NCBI RefSeq assembly: GCF_015291705.1
Contig: NZ_CP030050.1
Span: 4,464,001-4,528,000, forward strand
DNA length: 64,000 bases
Origin: Bradyrhizobium arachidis
GTDB lineage: Bacteria > Pseudomonadota > Alphaproteobacteria > Rhizobiales > Xanthobacteraceae
Reading direction: 5' to 3'
The notes beneath the pieces are model-generated. The model was given only the letters and a program-made list of their open reading frames with translations, ran no database searches and was not told the DNA's origin. This document shows positions 26,141 to 35,403 of this stretch, piece after piece; position 1 is the stretch's first letter; each line of letters begins with the position of its first letter. The translations under genes were made by a program, and so were the position numbers.

Positions 26141-27838
26141 GTGTACGACTACATCATCGTGGGCGGCGGCTCGGCGGGGTCCGTGCTGGCCCACCGGCTC
26201 TCCGCCAGGAGCGCCAACAAGGTCCTGCTGTGCGAAGCCGGGCAGGACACGCCGCCCGGCAACGAGCCGGCCGAGATCAGGGACAGTTATCCGGGCACAG
26301 CCTATTTCGACCCACGCTTCCACTGGACCGAGCTCAAGGTGACCACCCAGGTCGTCAGTCACAACAATCCCAACGAAGCGCGTCCGCCCTTGCGCAAATA
26401 CGAGCAGGCGCGCGTGCTCGGCGGCGGCTCGTCGATCAACGGCCAGATGGCCAATCGCGGCGCGCCGACCGATTACGACGAATGGCACGCGCGCGGCGCC
26501 GAGGGGTGGACGTGGAAGGACGTGCTGCCGTTCTTCAAGAAAGTCGAGCGTGACCTCGATTTCGACGGCCCGTATCACGGCAAGGATGGCCGAATTCCCG
26601 TGCGCCGCATTCCCAGGGAGCACTGGACGCGGCATTCGCAGGCCTTCGCCGACGCCTTCCAGCAGGCCGGCCATCAATTCGTCGCCGACCAGAACGGCGA
26701 GTTCGTCGACGGCTATTTCCCGGTGACGCATTCCAACCAGGCCGAACAGCGCGTCTCGGCCGCAATGGGCTATCTCGATCGCGGCACGCGCCAGCGCGCC
26801 AACCTCACCATCTCCACCAACACGCAGGTGCGAGAGCTGCTGTTCGAAGGCACGCAATGCGTCGGCGTGAAGGCGCTGGTCGACGGACGCGAGCAGGAGT
26901 TTCGGGGACGCGAGATCATCCTCTCCAGCGGCGCCATCCATTCGCCCGCGCATCTGCTGCGCGCCGGCATCGGCCCGGTCGGCCATCTCAAGGACTTAGG
27001 CATTCCCGTCCTGATGGGCCTTGCCGGCGTCGGCCAGCGCCTGATGGATCATCCCTCGATCTCGCTGTCGTCCTTCGTCCGCCGCGGCGCGCGCATGAAC
27101 GAGCACACCAGGCGCCACATGCAGCTTGGCCTGCGTTATTCGTCCGGGCTCGAAGGCGTGCCGAAGGGGGACATGTTTGTCGTCCTGCTCAGCAAATCGG
27201 CCTGGCACGCCGTCGGCGAGCAGATCGGCTCGCTGCTGACTTTCGTCAACAAGACCTATTCCGAGACCGGGCAGGTCAAGCTCGCTTCGCGTGATCCCTC
27301 AGCTGAGCCGATCGTCGAGTTCAATCTGCTGTCCGACCGCCGCGATCTCGATCGCCTGATGAGCGGCTTCCGCAAGATGGCGGCCATTCAGATGAGCGAC
27401 ATCGTCAAGAAGGTGACGGACAAGCCGTTCCCGGCTGCCTATACCGACAAGGTCCGCAAGATCGGCGTGGTCAATAACAAGAACAGGATTTTGACCAAGA
27501 TCGCCGCGACGCTGATGGACGGGCCGGCGGCACTGCGTCACTACATGATCGACAATTTCGTGGTGGAAGGATTCACCTTCGACCAGGTGATCAACGACGA
27601 CGAGGCGCTCGAAGCCTTCGTGCGCAAGGCGACGATCGGTGTGTGGCACGCCTCCTGCTCATGCCGCATGGGCCGGGCGGACGATCCGATGGCGGTGGTC
27701 GACAGCCAAGGCCGCGTCAAAGGCATCCAGGGCCTCCGCGTCGTCGACGCCTCGATCTTTCCGGTCGTGCCGTGCGCCAACACCAATTTTCCGGTGCTGA
27801 TGTCGGCGGAGAAGATCGCGGCCACGATGATGCAGTAG
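26141..27838 (+). CDS. GMC-family FAD oxidoreductase (choline dehydrogenase-like)
   Basis: 565 residues from GTG at 26141, chosen because AAGAGGA lies 10 bp upstream and translation begins right at the FAD motif (YDYIIVGGGSAGSVLAHRL). An upstream ATG at 26012 would place part of repeat F in the protein. The GMC signature RVLGGGSSINGQMANRG and the active-site His503 (WHASCSCRMG) are present. It oxidises an alcohol, passing electrons from FADH2 to a quinone or similar acceptor; the substrate is unknown. Confidence 0.9.
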   Translation: MYDYIIVGGGSAGSVLAHRLSARSANKVLLCEAGQDTPPGNEPAEIRDSYPGTAYFDPRFHWTELKVTTQVVSHNNPNEARPPLRKYEQARVLGGGSSINGQMANRGAPTDYDEWHARGAEGWTWKDVLPFFKKVERDLDFDGPYHGKDGRIPVRRIPREHWTRHSQAFADAFQQAGHQFVADQNGEFVDGYFPVTHSNQAEQRVSAAMGYLDRGTRQRANLTISTNTQVRELLFEGTQCVGVKALVDGREQEFRGREIILSSGAIHSPAHLLRAGIGPVGHLKDLGIPVLMGLAGVGQRLMDHPSISLSSFVRRGARMNEHTRRHMQLGLRYSSGLEGVPKGDMFVVLLSKSAWHAVGEQIGSLLTFVNKTYSETGQVKLASRDPSAEPIVEFNLLSDRRDLDRLMSGFRKMAAIQMSDIVKKVTDKPFPAAYTDKVRKIGVVNNKNRILTKIAATLMDGPAALRHYMIDNFVVEGFTFDQVINDDEALEAFVRKATIGVWHASCSCRMGRADDPMAVVDSQGRVKGIQGLRVVDASIFPVVPCANTNFPVLMSAEKIAATMMQ

Positions 27839-28113
27839 GGGCGGGCATCCGCTTGTCACGAACACACCGCAGCATCCGCGCTGCGGTCGGTCCTTGCACT
27901 GTCGGCTTCGGCGCGGAGCTCTTCCGCCTCGCCGCAGCTCGAGCTCGATCCACGGCACTTTCAAAACTGCGCCGCGAACCGGACAGTTTGAACATAATCT
28001 AAGTTAAGTGCCCAAGTTGAAGCGGTTTTTCCGCCGCCCTTTAGGCCCATTTCGGCCAAACCTTTATTGATCTCTCCCGAGCGGGGCAGGACCCTCCAAC
28101 TCAGAGTCCTGCA

Positions 28114-28650
28114 ATGATCAAACAAGTTGTTTCTGCGTTCATCATCGTTATCGTCACTTCCGCGGCCTCGGAAGCGCGGCCTTATCGCGCTCTCCAGGCG
28201 TCTGAATGCAACGTCACCATGCCCTGCGACTTCTCGTATTCGCAAACCCGCCGCGAGCGGGCACCCAGGCATTCGTTGCAAGCCTATCGCTCAACCCAAA
28301 TGACATTGACCGATGCAGGCAACACCGCCACCACGATCGTCGCGTCCGGCGAGCGCATCGTCGGCGGCCGACCGGCCGGCTGCCCCTCATCGTTCTGCGG
28401 CTGCGGCGCGTCGCTACGCGTGTTCGGTCGTGTCGTGCCGGAACTGAATCCCGCCTCGAACTGGCTGCGCTTCCCGCGCACGGCGCCGGCGCCGGGGATG
28501 GTCGCGGCGAGGCGCGGGCATGTCTTCGTCCTGGAGCAGCACCTCGGAGGCGACATGTGGATGGCGTATGACGCCAATTCCGGCGGGCACACCACGCGCA
28601 TGCACGCACGCTCCTTGCGGGGCTACACCATCGTCAACCCGCGCGGCTGA
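28114..28650 (+). CDS. Small secreted Cys/Gly-containing protein
   Basis: 178 residues with a Sec signal (MIKQVVSAFIIVIVTSAASEA). The mature protein has a compact CPSSFCGCGASL motif (about 90-101) and a conserved-looking C-terminal region FVLEQHLGGDMWMAYDANSGGHTTRMHARSL (cited as DMWMAYDANSGG). I do not recognise a Pfam family. The Cys cluster and export suggest a cell-wall or periplasmic protein. The gap before it (27839-28113, 275 bp) shows no gene. Confidence 0.8.
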   Translation: MIKQVVSAFIIVIVTSAASEARPYRALQASECNVTMPCDFSYSQTRRERAPRHSLQAYRSTQMTLTDAGNTATTIVASGERIVGGRPAGCPSSFCGCGASLRVFGRVVPELNPASNWLRFPRTAPAPGMVAARRGHVFVLEQHLGGDMWMAYDANSGGHTTRMHARSLRGYTIVNPRG

Positions 28651-28674
28651 GACAATGGCGGGTGCCCGGCGTCA

Positions 28675-30150
28675 TCACAGCCGGAGCACCTTGCCGGGAT
28701 TCATGATGTTCTGCGGATCGAGCGCGCGCTTGATGGTGCGCATTATGTCGAGCTCGGTCTTCGAGCGGTAGTGGCTGAGCTCGTCGAGCTTGTCGACGCC
28801 GATGCCGTGCTCCGCCGAGATCGAGCCGCCCATCGAGGTGATGAGGTCGTTCACTGCCCGCGTGATCGCGGCCGTGTATTGGTTCAGCGTCTGCTGATCC
28901 ATGCCCTTGGGTCCCATGAACGAGAAATGCAGATTGCCGTCGCCGATGTGCCCGAGCGGGTAGGGGCGAATGCTCGGAAGAATGTCGAGCACGGCCTTGA
29001 GCCCCTTGTCGATGAAATCAGGAATTTTGGAGATCGCCACCGAGACGTCGTAGCTGAGCCCCGGACCTTCGGCCCGCGAGGCCTCGGCGACGCTCTCGCG
29101 GATGCGCCACATGTTGCGGGACTGACCGACCGTGCTTGCGATCGCCGCGTCGCGCACGCGGCCGGCCTCGAGCTGATCGGCGAGGAACTGCTCCAGCTTC
29201 TCGGACATGCCGTCAGCGCCGTCCTGGCGCGGGCGCGACGACGACCATTCGAGCAGGAGGTACCATGGGGTCTCCGCCTTCAGCGGGTCCTGCGTGCCGG
29301 GAATATGGCGCAGCACCATGTCGATGGCGCTGCGGCTCATCAGCTCGCAGGAGCCGACATTGTCCTCGGACGCCGCATGCGCGTCTGACAGGATCTCCAA
29401 TGCCGCGCGCGGATCGCGGATCGCCAGCCATGCCGTGCAGACGTCCTTCGGCGCCGGCCACAGCTTGAGCACGGCCTTGGTGATGATGCCGAGCGTGCCT
29501 TCGGCGCCCATGAAGAGGTGTTTCAAGTCGTAGCCGGTGTTGTCCTTCTTGAGCGCGCGCAGTCCGTCCCAGACGTCGCCATTAGCCAGGACGACCTCGA
29601 GGCCCAGCACGAGATTGCGGGCATTGCCATAGCGCAGCACCTGCACGCCGCCGGCATTGGTCGAGAGGTTACCGCCGATCATGCACGAGCCCTGTGCGCC
29701 GAGGCTGAGCGGCAGGAACCTGTCGTGCTGGCTGGCGGTCTCCTGAAGCGTCTGGAGCACGCAGCCGGCCTCCACCGTCATCGCATAACCGACGGGATCG
29801 ACCTCCAGCACGCGGTTCATGCGGCCGAGCGACAGCACGATGCCGGTGTGCGCGGGCCAGGGCGTGGCTCCGCCCATCAGGCCGGTGTTGCCGCCCTGCG
29901 GCACGATGGCGACGCCGTGCTCATGGCACAGCCGCACCACTTGCGAGACTTCCGCGGTGCTGCCGGGACGCACGACCGCGCCGGCACCGCCGACCAGCAG
30001 GCCGCGCCAGTCCGTCACGAAAGGCTGCTTGCCGTGGTCATCCTCGATCAGGCCCTTGTCGCCCACGATCGCGCGCAGCGCATCGCGCATTTCGGCGGTC
30101 AAGGGGGCGGTGGGGATGGCGGGTATGGAGGACGGGAAGGCAGCCGGCAT
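28675..30150 (-). CDS. FAD-binding oxidoreductase, GlcD / D-lactate / D-2-hydroxyglutarate dehydrogenase family
   Basis: 491 residues from ATG at 30150, where AGAGGA lies just upstream (an ATG at 30207 is less convincing). The VAO-type FAD domain has VVRPGSTAEV and PQGGNTGLMGGATP; the C-terminal FAD-oxidase domain carries HIGDGNLHFSF (metal-binding His) and SAEHGIG. It oxidises a D-2-hydroxy acid. The exact substrate (lactate, 2-hydroxyglutarate, glycolate) cannot be settled. It stands alone, convergent with the small secreted protein gene. Confidence 0.9.
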   Translation of the reverse strand: MPAAFPSSIPAIPTAPLTAEMRDALRAIVGDKGLIEDDHGKQPFVTDWRGLLVGGAGAVVRPGSTAEVSQVVRLCHEHGVAIVPQGGNTGLMGGATPWPAHTGIVLSLGRMNRVLEVDPVGYAMTVEAGCVLQTLQETASQHDRFLPLSLGAQGSCMIGGNLSTNAGGVQVLRYGNARNLVLGLEVVLANGDVWDGLRALKKDNTGYDLKHLFMGAEGTLGIITKAVLKLWPAPKDVCTAWLAIRDPRAALEILSDAHAASEDNVGSCELMSRSAIDMVLRHIPGTQDPLKAETPWYLLLEWSSSRPRQDGADGMSEKLEQFLADQLEAGRVRDAAIASTVGQSRNMWRIRESVAEASRAEGPGLSYDVSVAISKIPDFIDKGLKAVLDILPSIRPYPLGHIGDGNLHFSFMGPKGMDQQTLNQYTAAITRAVNDLITSMGGSISAEHGIGVDKLDELSHYRSKTELDIMRTIKRALDPQNIMNPGKVLRL

Positions 30151-30420
30151 CTTGTTTCCTCTGGCGCATCTTGGTGTGCACTGCGCGCGCGAAGCGCTTT
30201 CGGCCATTGTCCACGTTTGGGGCGGGCGAGTCTAACGGCATTCGGGCTGGATTTAGGCATCTTTTTCCGGCGTGTATCGCCGTCCTCAATTTTGTTTCCG
30301 TTGTTTTGGACGCGCCTGAACGCCTGGCCCGCTTCGTTCAAGCCGCATCGACCGCCATGGGCGCCCTTGCCGACCGTGAGGGCCCCGTGGCGTCTTTCAG
30401 GAGACACGACGTTGAGGACA

Positions 30421-31875
30421 ATGGTTACGTTTGGCGCCAGGCCATCGCCGCGTGTTTCCCGGCACCGGCTTTCGGCACTGCTTGTCCTGGCCGCCGCTTG
30501 CTGCGGACTGTCGTCTGCGGCCGGGGCGGCAGACGACCGACCGCCGAGGCGAGGAGAGGCGGCCGGCCAGCTAGATGCGAAGTTCATGTCCCTTGGCGTC
30601 GGAAAGTCTTTCGTGATCGATCTTTCGCGCGATACGAAGGATGTGCTGGTCGCCGACCCCAAGATCGCCAACGTCGTGCTGCGATCGGCGCAGCGCGCCT
30701 ACATCATCGGCGCGGCTGTCGGGCAGACGAACGTGGTGTTCTTCGATGCGGCCGGCCAGCCGATCGTTGCCTATGACATTGCCGTCAAGCGCGACCTGAA
30801 CGGTGTCCGCGCCGCGCTGAAGCAGGCGCTTCCGGCGGCCTACATCCAGATCGACGGCGTCGGCGATGGGGTCATCTTGACCGGCATCGCCGCGACGCCC
30901 CTCGAAGCCCAGCAGGCCAACGACATCGCCGCGCGCCTCACGGGCGGGGCTGACAAGGTCGTCAACTCGATTACGGTCCGGGGGCGCGACCAGGTGATGC
31001 TGAAGGTGACGGTTGCCGAGGTCTCGCGCGAGATCGTGAAGCAGCTTGGCGTCGATCTCAGCACGAGCCTCAGTTCGGGCACGTCGGTCGTCAGCCTGAC
31101 GAACGCCAATCCCTTCACGGCCTATGGCAAGAACCTTGTCGACGGCAACAACGTGTCGCTGTCCGCCGGCGGAACGACGGCCACGCTGAGGGCGATGGAG
31201 AAGGCGGGCGTCGTGCGCACCCTGGCGGAGCCGACCCTGACGGCGATCTCGGGAGAGGCCGCGACCTTCATCTCCGGCGGCGAGTTTCCCGTTCCCGCAG
31301 GCTATTCCTGCGACCCCACCACCCATGTCTGCACCACGCAAATCAGCTTCAAGAAATTCGGCATGTCGTTGAGCTTCACGCCGGTGGTGCTGGCGGAAGG
31401 CCGCATCAGCCTGCATTTGACCACCGAAGTGTCGGACCTCTCCAACGAGAATTCGATAACCCTGTCCCAGGCCGTGAGCGATACGACCACCAACTCCCTG
31501 ACCGTCCCGTCGATCAAGACGCGCCGGGCCGAGAGCACGCTGGAGATTCCCTCCGGCGGGAGCATGGCCATCGCGGGCCTCATTCAGGACCAGACGAAGC
31601 GCGCCGTGAATGGCTTGCCCGGTCTCATGCAGGTGCCGCTGCTCGGCGCGCTGTTCCGCAGCCAGGACTTCGTCAACAATCAGACCGAGCTCGTCGTTCT
31701 CGTGACGCCTTACCTCGTCCGCGCCGTGAGCCCGAGAGAGCTGTCGCGGCCGGACGACGGCTTCGTCGCCGCGAGCGACCCGCAAGCCAATCTGATCGGC
31801 AACATCAGTCGCATCTACGGCCGAACGGGGCCGGCGGGAGGCCACCACGGCGATATCGGCTTCATCACCGATTGA
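30421..31875 (+). CDS. Orphan secretin (CpaC/RcpA-type)
   Basis: 484-residue outer-membrane secretin. Signal peptide residues 1 to about 37 (ends SSAAGAA). Next, an N-terminal domain (about 50-120) with GKSFVIDLSRDTKDVLVADP, a BON/pilot-like region (about 125-185), and the secretin domain (about 235-450) with the VPLLGALFRSQDF-containing transmembrane signature and NQTELVVLVTPYLV. The start at 30421 follows GAGG. Length and order match CpaC of Flp/Tad pili, but no other tad gene is nearby. It may serve pili encoded elsewhere. 30151-30420 shows no gene. Confidence 0.9.
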   Translation: MVTFGARPSPRVSRHRLSALLVLAAACCGLSSAAGAADDRPPRRGEAAGQLDAKFMSLGVGKSFVIDLSRDTKDVLVADPKIANVVLRSAQRAYIIGAAVGQTNVVFFDAAGQPIVAYDIAVKRDLNGVRAALKQALPAAYIQIDGVGDGVILTGIAATPLEAQQANDIAARLTGGADKVVNSITVRGRDQVMLKVTVAEVSREIVKQLGVDLSTSLSSGTSVVSLTNANPFTAYGKNLVDGNNVSLSAGGTTATLRAMEKAGVVRTLAEPTLTAISGEAATFISGGEFPVPAGYSCDPTTHVCTTQISFKKFGMSLSFTPVVLAEGRISLHLTTEVSDLSNENSITLSQAVSDTTTNSLTVPSIKTRRAESTLEIPSGGSMAIAGLIQDQTKRAVNGLPGLMQVPLLGALFRSQDFVNNQTELVVLVTPYLVRAVSPRELSRPDDGFVAASDPQANLIGNISRIYGRTGPAGGHHGDIGFITD

Positions 31876-31993
31876 CGCACCTTGCCCGGCAACGTTCAGG
31901 CAATCTCCGCAACATTTCTAAATATCTTCGTCAACATCCTGCGGTCATCGGGGCCTAGGACGCGGGCGGACTTTATGGATCAGGATTGGCAGA

Positions 31994-32488
31994 ATGTTTT
32001 TCAAGTTTTCGGCGGCGCGCATCGGCATTGGCGCCGCCTGCCTCGCGCTCGCCGGCATCGGCCCGTTACGCGCAGAGCCGGTGTTCGATAGCCTCGCCGG
32101 CGCGTGGTCGGGCATCGGCACGATGAAGCCGTCGGATGGCCCGCGTGAGAAGGTCCGCTGCAAGGTCGCCTACAACGTCACGAAGCCGGGCCGGTCGTTG
32201 ACGCTTGACCTGCGCTGCGCCAGCGATGCGTACAAGATGGTTCTGTCCGCGAACATCGAACAGAGCGGGACGGAGCTGTCCGGAAACTGGTTCGAGAGCG
32301 AATACCGGCAGGGCGGCAAGGTCTACGGCACCAACAAGGACGGCCTGATCGAGGCGCGTATCGAGGGCAACACCGTGGCCGCGCTGGTGACGATCCAGAC
32401 CAAGAGCAATCATCAGTCCTTCCTGATGGAAGCGCCGGGCTCCTGGATGTCGGAGGTCGCAATCGAATTGAACAAGGAGGCCAAGTGA
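31994..32488 (+). CDS. Exported hypothetical protein, 164 aa
   Basis: Signal peptide MFFKFSAARIGIGAACLALA, cleavage probably after LRAEP region (about 28). The mature domain begins FDSLAGAWSGIGTMKPSDG and alternates polar/hydrophobic beta-strand-like segments; one pair of Cys (VRCKVAY, DLRCASD) could form a disulfide. The shape suggests a small periplasmic beta-barrel/lipocalin-like protein, but I recognise no named family. It follows the secretin by 118 bp on the same strand. Confidence 0.78.
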   Translation: MFFKFSAARIGIGAACLALAGIGPLRAEPVFDSLAGAWSGIGTMKPSDGPREKVRCKVAYNVTKPGRSLTLDLRCASDAYKMVLSANIEQSGTELSGNWFESEYRQGGKVYGTNKDGLIEARIEGNTVAALVTIQTKSNHQSFLMEAPGSWMSEVAIELNKEAK

Positions 32489-32801
32489 TTTCGAAGTGAC
32501 TTCGATCGCTCGGCCTCGATCGCTGCTCATGCGCAACAATTCTCCATACGCAGCAATCCTTCTCCGCTTGGCGGAGCGGCACCGCGGCCGTTATCGTTCG
32601 CCTCAGGCCCTGGAATTTCCCCAAGTTCTCGCGCCTGAGGACCGTCGCCTCGAACCCGGTCGTTGACACTCCCCGAGCACCTGGCGGCGGTCCTCTCTCC
32701 AGTCGCGGTGTCCTTCCGGTTTGTAACAGCCGATTGCTGAACAGGTCGCGGCCACACACCGGCGGAGGACAGAGCCGGTCGTCCGCGCTGGTGACGAGCG
32801 T
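32489..32801. other. Intergenic stretch without recognised gene
   Basis: About 313 bp between the convergent exported-protein and aldehyde dehydrogenase genes. Contains an open minus-strand frame with no plausible start or recognised product, and a short hairpin ccgcttggcggagcgg near 32566. I see no clear terminator or RNA gene. Confidence 0.5.
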
Positions 32802-34175
32802 TCACTTGAACACGATCATCTTCTCCGCGGTCATCTCGTGCATCGTGTAGGGAATGCCGCCGACACCGTGTCCGGAGACGCGGCGGCCGGCGAAAGGCAT
32901 CCAGTCGGTGCGGAACGCCGTATGGTCGTTGATCATCACCGCCGCCGCGTCGAGGCGCTCTGCCGCATCCAGGGCTGAGGCGAGATCGCGCGTGAAGATG
33001 GCGGACTGGAACGAGACGGGCAGCGAGTTGGCCTCGGCGATCGCGTCGTCGATGTGATCGAACGGGTAGATGCAGGTCACCGGCCCGAACACTTCGAGCG
33101 TCGAGACCTTCGCATTGCGGGGCGGTGAAACGAGGATCGAGGGCTTGAGCGTCGTCTCGCTCAACCGTCCGCCGCCGATCTGGCGCGTCCCGGCCGAGGT
33201 TGCCTCGGCGATCCAGCTTTCGACACGCGCGACCTCGTTTGGCGTGATCAGCGGCCCGACTTCGGTCTCGGCAAGCGTTGGATCCCCCACCTTCAGGGCC
33301 TCGACCCGCGCCGCCATCCTGTCGATGAATTCCTTCTGAAGCGCAGAATGGACGTAGATGCGCTGGACCGACACGCAGACCTGGCCGGCGTGGTAATATC
33401 CGCCCTTGACGACCGGCTCGATGATCTTCTCGAGATCGGCGCTGCGGTCGATGATGAGGGGAGCGACGCCGCCGTGCTCCAGCGCGCAGCGCGCGCCGGG
33501 AGTGATGACCGATCGCAGGTGCCAGCCGACACGCGCCGAGCCGATGAAGCTGAGGAAGGCGACGCGCGGGTCGGTCGCAAATTTTTCCGGAAGGCTGTGA
33601 TCTTCCGGGAGGAAGGTCTGAACCCAGCCTTCCGGCATGCCCGCCTTGTGAATGAGCTTCACCAGTTCCACGCAGCACAGCGGCGTCGTGCCCGCCGGCT
33701 TGACGATCACCGGGCAGCCGGTCGCGATCGCCGGGGCGAGCTGGTGAACGATCAGGTTGAGCGGATGGTTGAAGGCCGAAATCGCCGCGACGATGCCGAT
33801 CGGCTCCTTGATGGTCCATGCCCGCCGGGCCTCGCTCGCGGGCGTCAGGCCCATGGGGATCTCGACCCCGGCGCGGGTGCGCAGAAAGTCGGCCGCCGAG
33901 CGGATGCCGTCGATCGCCCGATCCGTCTCGATCAATGCATCCGTCAGCGGCTTGCCGCCTTCGCGCGCGATCAGAAGGCCGAAATCCTGCCGCTTCTCGG
34001 CAACGAGATCGGCGAGCTTGTGGAGGATGGCGATCCGCTGATGCGGTTTCAGCCAGGCCCTTCGGTCCGCGAGCACCCTTCGAGCAGTCTCGTACTTCGC
34101 TTCCAGCGCTGCGGCGTCGTCGCTGGCGAGCTCGGCGATCTCTTTTCGGTCGAAGGCCTGTACGACTTTGAGCAT
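32802..34175 (-). CDS. NAD(P)-dependent aldehyde dehydrogenase
   Basis: 457 residues from ATG at 34175, chosen because GGAG lies 6 bp upstream; ATG at 34187 is possible. ALDH-fold: ISAFNHPLNLIVHQLAPAIA, the general-base Glu in LEHGG, the catalytic Cys in GQVCVSVQR, and the C-terminal GRRVSGHGVGGIPY. Slightly shorter than the usual 475-500. It oxidises an aldehyde to an acid; lactaldehyde/succinate-semialdehyde-type relatives come to mind. It follows the LysR gene on the same strand. Confidence 0.92.
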   Translation of the reverse strand: MLKVVQAFDRKEIAELASDDAAALEAKYETARRVLADRRAWLKPHQRIAILHKLADLVAEKRQDFGLLIAREGGKPLTDALIETDRAIDGIRSAADFLRTRAGVEIPMGLTPASEARRAWTIKEPIGIVAAISAFNHPLNLIVHQLAPAIATGCPVIVKPAGTTPLCCVELVKLIHKAGMPEGWVQTFLPEDHSLPEKFATDPRVAFLSFIGSARVGWHLRSVITPGARCALEHGGVAPLIIDRSADLEKIIEPVVKGGYYHAGQVCVSVQRIYVHSALQKEFIDRMAARVEALKVGDPTLAETEVGPLITPNEVARVESWIAEATSAGTRQIGGGRLSETTLKPSILVSPPRNAKVSTLEVFGPVTCIYPFDHIDDAIAEANSLPVSFQSAIFTRDLASALDAAERLDAAAVMINDHTAFRTDWMPFAGRRVSGHGVGGIPYTMHEMTAEKMIVFK

Positions 34176-34316
34176 TCTCGTCTCCATGGCGTGTTGTATT
34201 CTTGGCGTGGCGCTGGAGCCTCGTGGCGCGCCCATAGTTTAGCTCGGTGCCGCAGGCGCTCGCCATCTCGCGCATTGGCAGAGAGAGCATCAGTCGTGCG
34301 ATTTCGCAATCAACGA

Positions 34317-35279
34317 TCAGGCCGCAGCACCACGCCGTCGCTTTTGCCGTTCGCTCGTCTTTGCTGGCCATCGCCGTTCGTCGACGGCCGCTCGGACGAC
34401 CTCCGTCACGGTCTTGCGAACCTCGAGGAAGGCCTTGGTCTGCGGCCGGTCCGCGAGAGCCACGAGTCCAAGCGAACGCGAGAGGGGCGGATCGACGATG
34501 CGGCGCGCGTGATATTTCTCCGCCGCGATGTCCGCAAGGACAGTTGCGCGGGACAGGATCGCGCATCCGAGGCCGGCTTCGAGCGCCATGCGCAGCGCCG
34601 ACAGCGAATCGACCTCGAGTGTTTCGCTCGGGATAATCTGGTTGCGCAGCACCTGGGTCTGGATGATGGCGCGCGATGCCGGAATCGGCGTCAGCCCGAG
34701 CACGCTCCTCTGCGGAATGGCGGAGAGGGCGATCGGCGTGGAGGATCGGCCGATCAGGCTCGGATGCCCGACGAGGTAGAGGTCTTCCTCGTGCAGCCAG
34801 GCTACGTCGAGGCGGGCATCCCGCGGCGGATTGTACGCCAGCGCGAGATCGACCGTGCCGGAGAGGACGCGCTCGATCAGCGCCGGTGACAGCGCTTCGA
34901 CGACGCTCAGATGCACGCCGGGGGAGTGCTTGCGGACCGCCTTCATGAGATCGAGCGCGACCATCGAGATCGCGGTGTGGCTGAGGCCGAGGCTCACCGG
35001 TCCGGTTGCCGCCTCGTTGAAGCTCCGCACGTCCTCCTCGGCCTTGCCGAGGCTCGCAAGCACCGCGCTGCCATGTTCGTAGAGACGGCGGCCGGCCGCG
35101 GTCAGGGCGACGCCGCGTGGCCGCCGTTCCAGCAGCTTCACGCCGAGATCGGCTTCGAGCGCCGCAACGTGATGGCTGAGCGCGGACTGCGCGATGTTGA
35201 GGGTCTCGGCCGCCCGCGACAGCACGCCGGCGTCGGCGATCGCGATGAAATATCTGATCTGCCGCAATCCGAGCGCCAA
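34317..35279 (-). CDS. LysR-family transcriptional regulator
   Basis: 320 residues from TTG at 35279, with a strong AGGAGG site 7 bp upstream. The N-terminal winged helix-turn-helix (LRQIRYFIAIADAGVLSRAAETLNIAQSALSHHV) is followed by a LysR substrate-binding domain. It is divergent from the HMG-CoA-lyase-like/CoA-transferase/Bug operon, with an AT-rich 124-bp promoter region (35280-35403) between them, so it probably activates that operon. The aldehyde dehydrogenase downstream may be co-regulated. The C-terminus is very basic (KTSERQKRRRGAAA). Confidence 0.93.
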   Translation of the reverse strand: MALGLRQIRYFIAIADAGVLSRAAETLNIAQSALSHHVAALEADLGVKLLERRPRGVALTAAGRRLYEHGSAVLASLGKAEEDVRSFNEAATGPVSLGLSHTAISMVALDLMKAVRKHSPGVHLSVVEALSPALIERVLSGTVDLALAYNPPRDARLDVAWLHEEDLYLVGHPSLIGRSSTPIALSAIPQRSVLGLTPIPASRAIIQTQVLRNQIIPSETLEVDSLSALRMALEAGLGCAILSRATVLADIAAEKYHARRIVDPPLSRSLGLVALADRPQTKAFLEVRKTVTEVVRAAVDERRWPAKTSERQKRRRGAAA

Positions 35280-35403
35280 CGCACGTCCTCCTATCGATCT
35301 AATAATCAGAACACGATGATCTTCATATTATATTTGTCAGATGTCTCGGCCGCCGGCAAGCTCCGGCCAGAACCCACAAGAACGGCTCCGGGAGCGTCGC
35401 GGC

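Noticed and set aside
29518..30420. N-terminal extension of the secretin to 785 residues
   Set aside because: The extension is antisense to the FAD oxidoreductase and lies before a proper start with signal peptide at 30421.
32178..32759. 193-codon minus-strand frame between the exported protein and aldehyde dehydrogenase
   Set aside because: Half lies antisense to the exported-protein gene; the start region lacks a ribosome site and the product has no recognisable pattern.
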